Positions 1 through 5,697 of a stretch of DNA of 6,961 nucleotides are shown piece after piece (the first letter of the stretch is position 1; each line of letters begins with the position of its first letter). Both the position numbers and the translations under genes were made by a program. The DNA comes from Candidatus Atribacteria bacterium 1244-E10-H5-B2 (GTDB lineage: Bacteria > Atribacterota > JS1 > SB-45 > 34-128), in NCBI GenBank assembly GCA_003575245.1, contig NMQN01000693.1:1-6961 (forward strand), written 5' to 3'. The notes below the pieces were generated by a model. It searched no databases, was not told where the DNA came from, and saw only the letters and a list, made by a program, of their open reading frames with translations.

Positions 1-1197
1 ACTGGTTACTATATTGCATAATTCCAATCTAAAGGTCTTTTCTTGAGGTGTTTCCAAAACATCTGAAATAATATAAGGTAAATCCCCTGTTGTAATAGTT
101 TCTTTTCTATCGCCAAGTTCAATAATTCTCTTTAATACATGTTTTTTTTGTGCTTTAGTAAGTTCAATGTCAATTTCTTCTAAATTATATTCTAAATTAG
201 ATTTTCCACTTAATTTACCTAAAGCATATTGTCTCTTACGATTAAATCGTTCGGGAAAAAGAGAGGTAACGTAAAGATTGCCCTTTTTATCTCCATCTGC
301 ATGAATCCCAGCAGTCTGTGTAAAGACATTTGAACCACATATGGGTTTGTTAAAAGCTAATCGCTGCCCAGAAAAGGCTTCAACTGTTTTACTGAGATGA
401 AATAAGTGTTTTTCTTCAACTCTTGTTTTAATTTTAAGAAAATCGTGAAGCCCAACCACCACTTCTTCTAAGGGAGCATTTCCTGTACGTTCACCCATAC
501 CATTAACTGTGCAATGTATTCCCTTTATCCCTGCTTCTACGGCTCTCAAAGTATTTGCCGTGGCTACACCATAATCATTGTGGGCATGAAAATCAAAATG
601 AAGATTGGGATATCTTGCTAAAATTTCTTTAATAAATTCATGAACTTGGGAAGAATAAAGAATTCCAAGTGTATCAGGTAACATAAACCGTTTTATCGGT
701 TCTGCTTGAAGACTATCTAAAAGATAATAAACGTAATCTCGAGAATTAATCATCCCCTGAGACCAATCTTCCAAATATATATTACAAGTAATTCCCTTTT
801 TATTAGCATATGCAACAGTTTCTTTTATGTCTTGAGCGTGCTGTTCTTTGGTCTTTCTTAGTTGATTTTTTAGGTGATTCATCGACCCCTTGCTAAGGAT
901 ATTCATTACTTTTCCGCCAAAATTATAGATCCAATCGACCGATTCTGTCTTGTCTACAAATCCCAAAATTTCTATCTTCTCTACACAGCTCACCTTTTTA
1001 GCCCAATCGATTATTTCGGCCACAGATTGTTCTTCTCCTTTACTCACTTTAGCACTAGCAATTTCAATTCTATCTACTTTTACATCTTCCAGTAAAATCT
1101 TGGCAATAGTTAATTTCTCCTGAGGAGAATAACTCACACCCTTCATTTGTTCTCCGTCTCTTAAAGTAGTATCCATTATTTCTATTTTCTTGTTCAT
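1..1197 (-). CDS. cimA: Citramalate synthase (Leptospira type), 3' end missing
   Basis: Predicted to condense pyruvate with acetyl-CoA to (R)-citramalate, the first step of the threonine-independent isoleucine route. The frame is open for 399 codons from ATG 1197 to the window edge; the Leptospira enzyme is about 516 residues, so most of the C-terminal regulatory domain lies outside. The TIM-barrel catalytic domain (about 4-265) holds DTTLRDGEQ at 9-17, HAH at 204-206 and NGMGERTGN at 232-240, giving metal ligands D14, H204 and H206 and catalytic E143. HADGD (299-303) and NLY (307-309) lie in the linker region. Recalled pyruvate-pocket residues of the Leptospira enzyme (L81, L104, Y144) match L78, L101 and Y141 at a constant offset of three. 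AGGAAG at 1206-1211 lies 8 bases before the ATG. The alternative is a 2-isopropylmalate synthase paralogue, since Bacteroidetes relatives are often annotated so. Family is certain; substrate is inferred. Confidence 0.85.
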   Translation of the reverse strand, partial: MNKKIEIMDTTLRDGEQMKGVSYSPQEKLTIAKILLEDVKVDRIEIASAKVSKGEEQSVAEIIDWAKKVSCVEKIEILGFVDKTESVDWIYNFGGKVMNILSKGSMNHLKNQLRKTKEQHAQDIKETVAYANKKGITCNIYLEDWSQGMINSRDYVYYLLDSLQAEPIKRFMLPDTLGILYSSQVHEFIKEILARYPNLHFDFHAHNDYGVATANTLRAVEAGIKGIHCTVNGMGERTGNAPLEEVVVGLHDFLKIKTRVEEKHLFHLSKTVEAFSGQRLAFNKPICGSNVFTQTAGIHADGDKKGNLYVTSLFPERFNRKRQYALGKLSGKSNLEYNLEEIDIELTKAQKKHVLKRIIELGDRKETITTGDLPYIISDVLETPQEKTFRLELCNIVTS

Positions 1198-1238
1198 TTT
1201 AATCACTTCCTTTTATGTTAGTCGTTAGTATATAACCC

Positions 1239-1266
1239 AGCGTGGAGCGTATAGCGTATAGTATGA
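1239..1266. repeat. Heptamer tandem repeat (AGCGTAT)
   Basis: Four consecutive 7-base units are visible: AGCGTGG, AGCGTAT, AGCGTAT and AGTATGA. The two middle copies are identical and the outer two are degenerate. The run lies about 40 bases upstream of the cimA start on the minus strand. Confidence 0.7.
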
Positions 1267-1270
1267 TAAA

Positions 1271-1382
1271 CTAAAAACTTAAAGCGAAAAGCGAAAAACC
1301 ATAATTTAAAATTCAAAACTTTTTTCTTAGTTTTTAGTTTTGAGTTATAGTTTTGCATTTTGCGTTTTTCACTTTACATTTT
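1271..1382. repeat. Degenerate heptamer array with strand switch
   Basis: Cutting the sequence every 7 bases from 1271 gives sixteen units in register. The first ones are A-rich (CTAAAAA, CTTAAAG, CGAAAAG, CGAAAAA) and the later ones T-rich (TTAGTTT twice, then TAGTTTT, GCATTTT, GCGTTTT, TCACTTT, ACATTTT). The change falls around 1313-1326. As a result the block contains inverted repeats, including an exact 12-base pair at 1268-1279 and 1329-1340 and an 8-base pair at 1313-1320 and 1336-1343. Confidence 0.6.
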
Positions 1383-1423
1383 ATATAATACGCCCCTACT
1401 TCTTTCTCTCTCTTGCATTTTTC

Positions 1424-1459
1424 TAACCAGGTAACCAGGTAACTAACTAACCAACTAAC
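1424..1459. repeat. Octamer repeat overlapping the leuA stop codon
   Basis: Four and a half 8-base units occur in a row: TAACCAGG, TAACCAGG, TAACTAAC, TAACCAAC and TAAC. The last units cover the leuA stop codon (1455-1457) and part of the final Cys codon, so the repeat appears to have grown up to, or to have supplied, the end of that gene. Confidence 0.7.
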
Positions 1460-2987
1460 AATGAGTAGCTGAAGCTGAATTATAAGCTATTCTATTTACT
1501 GCCTTAAGATAAGCTCTTATACTTGCCTCTAAAGTATCAGTACTTGTACTCCTACCCGTAAAGACATTTCCTTCCTCATCCTTTATCTTTATGGTCGCCT
1601 CTCCTTGAGCGTCTTTTCCTTTAGTTAAAGCTCGCACATTGTAATCTACTAATTTTACCTTAAATTTGGTAATTCGATCTATTGCCTTAAAAGAAGCATC
1701 TACCGGGCCGTCTCCACAAGCAGCATCTTCAAACTTTTTATCTTGGTATAATAATCTTACTGTCGCGGTTGGCAAAGTCCTATTACCGGTATTTATATGA
1801 AAATATTCCAATTTAAAGGTCTCTGGGATTTTCCCTATTATCTCTTCTGATACAATAGCCTCTAAATCTTCAATAAAAATCTCTTTCTTTTTATCTGCCA
1901 ATCTCTTAAATTCTTCAAACACTTCATTTAATTTTTCTTTATCTAAAGTATACCCCATCTCTTCTAACTTCTTCTTAAGGGCGTGCCGCCCTGAATGTTT
2001 CCCTAAAACCAAACTATGGCTTTCTAAACCTACTGATTGAGGAGTCATAATTTCATAAGTAGTACGCTCTTTTAATATCCCAGCTTGATGGATACCTGCC
2101 TCGTGGGCAAAAGCGTTTTTCCCTACTATCGCTTTATTAGGCTGAATCGTAAAGCCTGTTAATTTGCTCACCAATCTACTAATAGGATATATTTGTGTGG
2201 AATTAATCCGGGTAACTTTGTGATAAATATCCTTCCTGGTTTGAAGAGCCATAACAATCTCCTCCAAAGAAGCATTTCCTGCCCTTTCACCAATTCCATT
2301 TATAGTACACTCTATTTGAGTAGCCCCATTTTTTATTGCTTCTAAAGAATTAGCCACAGCTAATCCCAAGTCATTATGACAATGAACACTAATGACTGCC
2401 TTTTCAACATTAGAGACATTTTCTTTAATATCTTTTATTAATCTGCCAAATTCCTCTGGTTGGGCATATCCTACTGTGTCAGGCACATTTATTATGGTGG
2501 CACCAGCCTTAATTACTTCTTCAAAAATTTTATATAAAAATTCTTTCTCGCTCCTACTGGCATCTTCTGCTGAAAATTCCACTTCCGGACAAAGCTTGCG
2601 GGCATATCTTACCGCCTCAACTGCCCCTTCTAAAACTTGTTCAGATGAAAGCTGTAGTTTATACTTCATATGAATAGGAGAAGTGGCAATAAAAGTATGG
2701 ATTCGTGGACTTTCGGAGTACTTAATTGCCTCCCAGGTTCGTTCGATATCTTTCTTTAATGTTCGAGCTAAACCAGCAATGGTACAACCTTTAATGGTTC
2801 GAGCTACCAGCTTCACCCCTTCAAAATCCCCCGGTGAAGCAATGGGAAAGCCAGCTTCTATTACATCTACATTAAGATTCTCTAATTGCCTGGCTACCTC
2901 CAATTTTTCATTAGTATTAAGTGATGCACCCGGACATTGCTCTCCATCTCGAAGCGTAGTATCGAAAATTACTATATTATCTATCAT
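1455..2987 (-). CDS. leuA: 2-isopropylmalate synthase
   Basis: Condenses 2-oxoisovalerate with acetyl-CoA, the committed step of leucine synthesis. The 510-residue product has the normal length and three-part build: TIM barrel (about 4-270), linker, and C-terminal leucine-sensing domain (about 390-510, GDGPVDA at 425-431). Catalytic signatures are DTTLRDGEQ (9-17), VHCHND (201-206, ligands H202 and H204), E141 and GERAGN (233-238). H97, S139, N167 and P169 match the substrate-pocket residues I recall for characterised isopropylmalate synthases (M. tuberculosis H167, S216, N250, P252), which supports LeuA rather than citramalate synthase. I chose ATG 2987 over the in-frame ATG 3005 because GGGGGGAG (2996-3003) sits 8 bases before it and the family normally starts this close to the DTTLRDGEQ motif. 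It follows pheA by 47 bases, so co-transcription is likely. Feedback inhibition by leucine is expected from the intact regulatory domain. Confidence 0.96.
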   Translation of the reverse strand: MIDNIVIFDTTLRDGEQCPGASLNTNEKLEVARQLENLNVDVIEAGFPIASPGDFEGVKLVARTIKGCTIAGLARTLKKDIERTWEAIKYSESPRIHTFIATSPIHMKYKLQLSSEQVLEGAVEAVRYARKLCPEVEFSAEDASRSEKEFLYKIFEEVIKAGATIINVPDTVGYAQPEEFGRLIKDIKENVSNVEKAVISVHCHNDLGLAVANSLEAIKNGATQIECTINGIGERAGNASLEEIVMALQTRKDIYHKVTRINSTQIYPISRLVSKLTGFTIQPNKAIVGKNAFAHEAGIHQAGILKERTTYEIMTPQSVGLESHSLVLGKHSGRHALKKKLEEMGYTLDKEKLNEVFEEFKRLADKKKEIFIEDLEAIVSEEIIGKIPETFKLEYFHINTGNRTLPTATVRLLYQDKKFEDAACGDGPVDASFKAIDRITKFKVKLVDYNVRALTKGKDAQGEATIKIKDEEGNVFTGRSTSTDTLEASIRAYLKAVNRIAYNSASATHC

Positions 2988-2995
2988 CTTATTTT

Positions 2996-3003
2996 CTCCC
3001 CCC
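2996..3003 (-). promoter_or_regulatory. leuA ribosome binding site
   Basis: GGGGGGAG on the minus strand lies 8 bases before ATG 2987. It begins directly after the A of the upstream in-frame ATG at 3005 and overlaps that codon's G, so it cannot serve it. It therefore decides in favour of the shorter protein. Confidence 0.7.
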
Positions 3004-3034
3004 ATTTCGCTCTAATGTTTTTATCTTGAAATAT

Positions 3035-3856
3035 TTACTCGGAATAATAACTCCCGATTATTTTAATAAAAGTAGTACATTCTTCTAAAGATTTTAATGC
3101 TTCTTGAGTTTCTTTCTGGTGTAACCCTTTTTCAAAATCAGTATAAAATACATACTCCCACGGTTCCCTTTTGCTGGGTCGTGATTCTAATCTGTTTAAA
3201 TTAATATCCCTTAGGGCAAACTCCTTAAGACATCGATAAAGCGCTCCAGGCTTGCTCACTACTGCAAAAATAATAGAAGTTTTATTATTTTTAGGATCTA
3301 AATTCATTTCGGGTGATAAGATTAAAAAACGAGTATAATTGAATTTGTTGTCCTGAATGTTTAAATTCAATATTTTTAAACCATAGAGTTCTGCCGCCCA
3401 ACTACTGGCAATAGCAGCTATATTATTTTCCTTAGCCTCTTTAATCATCTTTACACTCCCGGCAGTATCATATGCAGGGATAACCTGACAGGAAGGTAGA
3501 TTTCTTGATAAAAATTCTTCACACTGAGCCAGTGCTTGAGGATGAGAATATACCCTTTCAATTAATTTAAAATCAATCTCTTCCTTAGTTATTAAACAAT
3601 GTTCAACCTTTAACTTTACTTCTCCCACCGCAAATAATTTTTGGTGTAATAAAAGGTCATGAACCTCATTTATCCCGCCAGTCTGAGAATTTTCTATAGG
3701 CAAAATACCGTATTCGGCTTCTTTGTTATTTATTTTTTTAAAAACCTCACTAAAACTTTTACAAGGAAAAGGATCTATAGAGTTTCCAAAAAATTTGAGA
3801 GCCGCAATTTCACTAAAAGCCCCTCTTTCCCCCTGAAAGGCAACTTTATTTTTCAA
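3035..3856 (-). CDS. pheA: Prephenate dehydratase with ACT domain
   Basis: Converts prephenate to phenylpyruvate in phenylalanine synthesis. The 273-residue product is a monofunctional dehydratase with no chorismate mutase domain. The catalytic part (about 1-185) shows VAFQGERGAF near the start, the ENS motif at 55-57, SHPQALAQC, and the TRF motif (175-177) whose threonine is catalytic in the family. The ACT domain (about 193-273) keeps GAL (204-206) and ESRP (224-227), the phenylalanine-binding signatures, so feedback inhibition by phenylalanine is expected. The frame can be extended to a TTG at 3877, but I chose TTG 3856 because GAGGTG (3863-3868) lies 6 bases before it and the protein then begins MKNKVAFQG, as relatives do; GTG 3865 is a third option. 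It is followed after 47 bases by leuA. Its place among branched-chain genes is unusual. Function is very likely; the exact start is moderately sure. Confidence 0.93.
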   Translation of the reverse strand: MKNKVAFQGERGAFSEIAALKFFGNSIDPFPCKSFSEVFKKINNKEAEYGILPIENSQTGGINEVHDLLLHQKLFAVGEVKLKVEHCLITKEEIDFKLIERVYSHPQALAQCEEFLSRNLPSCQVIPAYDTAGSVKMIKEAKENNIAAIASSWAAELYGLKILNLNIQDNKFNYTRFLILSPEMNLDPKNNKTSIIFAVVSKPGALYRCLKEFALRDINLNRLESRPSKREPWEYVFYTDFEKGLHQKETQEALKSLEECTTFIKIIGSYYSE

Positions 3857-3862
3857 TCTCCT

Positions 3863-3868
3863 CACCTC
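3863..3868 (-). promoter_or_regulatory. pheA ribosome binding site
   Basis: GAGGTG on the minus strand is a strong match to the 16S anti-Shine-Dalgarno complement and sits 6 bases before TTG 3856. It overlaps the upstream GTG candidate (3863-3865) and lies inside the frame starting at TTG 3877, so it argues for TTG 3856. Confidence 0.6.
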
Positions 3869-3876
3869 ATTTATCA

Positions 3877-3915
3877 ATTCACCAATTCAACGATTGGCCA
3901 ATTGAATTAGTGAAT
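3877..3915 (-). promoter_or_regulatory. Hairpin upstream of the pheA ribosome binding site
   Basis: Bases 3877-3890 and 3902-3915 form a 14-pair stem with an 11-base loop. The one mismatch on the plus strand (C3883 with A3909) becomes a G-U pair in minus-strand RNA. The stem ends 8 bases before the pheA Shine-Dalgarno sequence. It contains the perfect palindrome ATTGGCCAAT (3893-3902). No U-run follows, so it does not look like a terminator. It may be a leader structure or a by-product of local octamer repeats. Confidence 0.5.
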
Positions 3916-4025
3916 AGTCGTTAGTTAAAATCTTTTGTAAAAACTTTTTACTTATCTAATCCAACATCCTAACAGTTATGCAGTTTTTTGTTTTTATGCA
4001 GTATTAACTAAATACTATTCACTAA
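3907..4025. repeat. 22-base inverted repeat with 75-base spacer
   Basis: The arms are 3907-3928 and 4004-4025 and match at 20 of 22 positions when one is reverse-complemented; the two differences are adjacent (CG at 3919-3920 against AT). The 11-base core TAGTCGTTAGT of the left arm (3915-3925) also occurs at 1219-1229, upstream of cimA, so this word is dispersed in the region. No flanking target duplication is visible. Confidence 0.6.
3937..3951. repeat. 15-base palindrome
   Basis: GTAAAAA (3937-3943) and TTTTTAC (3945-3951) flank a single central base. It could be a protein-binding dyad or simply part of the repeat-rich DNA. The AT-only interior makes a chance origin possible. Confidence 0.35.
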
Positions 4026-4050
4026 AATGCTAACTACTAATTATTCTTCA

Positions 4051-4071
4051 CGCAATACACAATACGATATT
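4051..4071. repeat. Heptamer repeat abutting the ilvC stop codon
   Basis: Three 7-base units, CGCAATA, CACAATA and CGATATT, run into the ilvC stop codon (4070-4072). They resemble the heptamer style seen upstream of cimA. The run is short, so confidence is limited. Confidence 0.45.
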
Positions 4072-5071
4072 AGTTTTCTATCCAGGGCATCATGCGGCGT
4101 AATTCTTTCCCTACTTTTTCTATAAGAAAATTAGCTTCTTTATTGCGCATTGCTCTAAAGTAAGGTCTCCCCACCTGATTTTCGATAAGCCAATCTTTGG
4201 CAAACCCTCCGTTTTGTATTTCTGTCAATACTTTTTTCATTTCCTTTCTTGTTTCTTCAGTTATAATTCTCTTTCCCACCTTTAAATCTCCATATTCAGC
4301 AGTATTACTAACACAATCTCGCATATGAGTAATTCCACCTTTGTAGATTAAATCCACTATTAATTTTAATTCGTGAAGACATTCAAAATAAGCAATCTCT
4401 GGTTGATATCCAGCTTCTATTAAAGTATCAAAAGCAGCTTGAATCAAGGAGGTAACTCCTCCACAAAGAATTACTTGCTCACCAAACAGATCAGTTTCGG
4501 TCTCTTCTTTAAAGGTGGTCTCTATCGTCCCTGCCCGAGTTCCCCCTATTGCCTGGGAATAGGCTAACCCAATTTCTTTAGCCTTACCCGAATAATCCTG
4601 ATACACAGCTATCAAATTAGGAACACCTTTGCCTTGAACATACATCTCCCGCACTAATTGACCCGGACTCTTAGGTGCAATCATAATTACATCCACATTA
4701 TTAGGAGGAATAATCTGACCAAAATGGATATTAAAGCCGTGAGAAAACATTAAGACATTACCTTCCTGTAAATTTTTCTCAATCCCTTCTTGATAATAGA
4801 CTTTCGCCTGTATTTCATCAGGAATTAACATTTGAATAACATCTGCCTCTTTAGTTGCCTCAAAAATACTCATTGCTTTTAATCCATCCTTTTCAGCTTT
4901 GTTCCAATCTGGATATTTATCTCGAGGACCCGCTCCAATAACGACTTTTAGTCCACTATCATGCAAATTAAGAGCTTGTGCTCGACCTTGGTTTCCATAA
5001 CCAATTACCGCCACAGTCTTTCCTTCTAAATATTCTTTTTTTACATCCTTGTCATAATAAATCTTTGCCAT
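4070..5071 (-). CDS. ilvC: Ketol-acid reductoisomerase, class I
   Basis: Isomerises and reduces acetolactate or acetohydroxybutyrate to the dihydroxy acid, the second common step of branched-chain synthesis. At 333 residues it is a short class I enzyme. The Rossmann domain starts with GYGNQG (24-29); the catalytic base is H111 in SHGFN and K134 lies in APKSPG. The knotted C-terminal domain carries metal ligands D194, E198, E230 and E234, with S255 in the SNTAEYGD substrate motif. The cofactor loop at 47-56 reads [11 protein letters not shown]55 stands where NADPH-dependent relatives usually have a phosphate-binding serine just before the tryptophan, which predicts NADH use. The start is ATG 5071, with AAGGAGT (5081-5087) 9 bases upstream. 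It lies 116 bases downstream of ilvN, in the usual ilvBNC order. Confidence 0.97.
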   Translation of the reverse strand: MAKIYYDKDVKKEYLEGKTVAVIGYGNQGRAQALNLHDSGLKVVIGAGPRDKYPDWNKAEKDGLKAMSIFEATKEADVIQMLIPDEIQAKVYYQEGIEKNLQEGNVLMFSHGFNIHFGQIIPPNNVDVIMIAPKSPGQLVREMYVQGKGVPNLIAVYQDYSGKAKEIGLAYSQAIGGTRAGTIETTFKEETETDLFGEQVILCGGVTSLIQAAFDTLIEAGYQPEIAYFECLHELKLIVDLIYKGGITHMRDCVSNTAEYGDLKVGKRIITEETRKEMKKVLTEIQNGGFAKDWLIENQVGRPYFRAMRNKEANFLIEKVGKELRRMMPWIEN

Positions 5072-5114
5072 TTTTTTAATACTCCTTTTTGTTTTGATTT
5101 TTTATCTAATCTTT

Positions 5115-5130
5115 AAAACCGATCAGTTTT
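5115..5130 (-). other. Small weak hairpin upstream of ilvC
   Basis: AAAAC and GTTTT, extended by a G-U pair in minus-strand RNA, form a 6-pair stem around a GATC loop. It is too weak and lacks a following U-run to be called a terminator. It lies between the ilvC promoter candidate and the ilvC start. Confidence 0.25.
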
Positions 5131-5163
5131 ACACATTACTCTTATTATTCTTAATCAATCTAT

Positions 5164-5191
5164 TTTATATTTTTAAAAAATGTTTATTCAA
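5164..5191 (-). promoter_or_regulatory. Candidate promoter for ilvC
   Basis: On the minus strand TTGAAT (5186-5191) and TATAAA (5164-5169) are separated by 16 bases and lie about 90 bases before the ilvC start; the -35 overlaps the ilvN stop codon (5188-5190). In DNA this AT-rich such matches arise easily, so ilvC may equally be read from a promoter upstream of ilvB. Confidence 0.25.
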
Positions 5192-5697
5192 CTTGTTTTT
5201 TTTAACCCAGAAGTAGTAACGCTCCCCCTGGATAGGGCAATTTTACCGGTTCGAACAACCTCTTTTAAGCCAAAAGGACGCAATAATTCGATCAGAGCGT
5301 TAATCTTATCCTCTGTACCGGTAGTTACAATAGTAACTATCTGACTATTTACGTCAATTATATTAGCTCTAAAAATATCTACCGTTTGAATTATCTCCGA
5401 ACGAGCTGGTAAGGAATTAGTATTTACTTTGATTAAAGCTAATTCTCTTTCAACTGAATTTTGAAGAGAAATATCTTTAACCCTAATCACATCAATTAAT
5501 TTATTTAGCTGTTTAGTTATTTGTTCCAAAACCCGTTTATCTCCTTTGACTACAATAGTCATCCTGGAAATATCAGTTTCTTCGGTATGACCGACCGCCA
5601 GACTCTCAATATTAAAACCACGACGGGTAAATAAGCTTGCCACTCTCGCCAAGACACCGGGATGATCTTTAACTAAAACTGCTATAGTATGTCTCAT
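5188..5697 (-). CDS. ilvN: Acetolactate synthase small (regulatory) subunit
   Basis: Regulatory partner of IlvB; it stimulates the catalytic subunit and confers valine feedback inhibition. The 169-residue length is typical. The N-terminal ACT domain (about 3-75) carries DHPGVLARVASLFTRRGFNIESL at 11-33 (split here as HPGVLARV, then RRGFNIESLAVG), with G14 and N29 of the valine site conserved and D11 where E. coli IlvH has N11, a substitution also common in other bacteria. The C-terminal domain (about 80-160) contains ELALIKV and the conserved FGLKEVVRTGKIAL stretch. The ATG overlaps the ilvB stop as ATGA, which suggests translational coupling and balanced subunit amounts. AGGAG at 5708-5712, inside the end of ilvB, serves as ribosome binding site. 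Identity is secure. Confidence 0.97.
   Translation of the reverse strand: MRHTIAVLVKDHPGVLARVASLFTRRGFNIESLAVGHTEETDISRMTIVVKGDKRVLEQITKQLNKLIDVIRVKDISLQNSVERELALIKVNTNSLPARSEIIQTVDIFRANIIDVNSQIVTIVTTGTEDKINALIELLRPFGLKEVVRTGKIALSRGSVTTSGLKKTS

Larger units (their letters stand above)
1198..1454. repeat. Repeat-filled intergenic region between leuA and cimA
   Basis: This 257-base gap has no convincing gene. Nearly all of it is short, degenerate, phased repeat: heptamers related to AGCGTAT at 1239-1266, an A-rich then T-rich heptamer series at 1271-1382, and octamers related to TAACCAGG at 1424-1459. The only ordinary signal is the cimA ribosome binding site at 1206-1211. On the minus strand TATAAAAT near 1376-1384 resembles a -10 box, but no matching -35 is evident, so I do not call a promoter. 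No GC-rich terminator hairpin follows leuA. Confidence 0.7.
3857..4069. other. Intergenic region ilvC-pheA with inverted repeats
   Basis: This 213-base gap contains no convincing gene. It is built from imperfect repeats: a hairpin at 3877-3915, a 22-base inverted repeat at 3907-3928 and 4004-4025, a palindrome at 3937-3951, a 9-base direct repeat (TTATGCAGT) at 3976-3984 and 3994-4002, and heptamers at 4051-4071. No clear promoter or leader peptide was found on the minus strand: the ATG and GTG triplets I checked open only very short frames. Confidence 0.65.

Noticed and set aside
874..1095. Plus-strand open frame of 73 codons
   Set aside because: It lies wholly opposite the conserved cimA frame and has no family resemblance or ribosome site; the same holds for the plus-strand frames at 2392-2673, 2683-3015, 3659-3910 and 5689-5874.
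1..1197. Suspected broken gene, because the region gives no closed reading frame
   Set aside because: Codon-by-codon translation from ATG 1197 is open and conserved for all 399 codons; it simply has no stop before the window edge.
2988..3005. Longer leuA start at ATG 3005
   Set aside because: The purine-rich GGGGGGAG lies after this ATG and is well placed for ATG 2987, and the extra six residues are not typical of LeuA.
3907..4025. Miniature transposable element with 22-base terminal repeats
   Set aside because: No target-site duplication flanks the arms, and only one copy is in the window; kept as an inverted repeat instead.
3857..5187. T-box or leader-peptide attenuator before ilvC or pheA
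   Set aside because: No T-box consensus, no run of Val, Leu, Ile or Phe codons behind a start, and no terminator hairpin with a U-run was found in either gap.
5663..5667. IlvN D11 in place of E. coli IlvH N11 as a sign of lost valine inhibition
   Set aside because: Asp at this position is, as far as I recall, common in feedback-sensitive IlvN of other bacteria, and G14 and N29 are kept.
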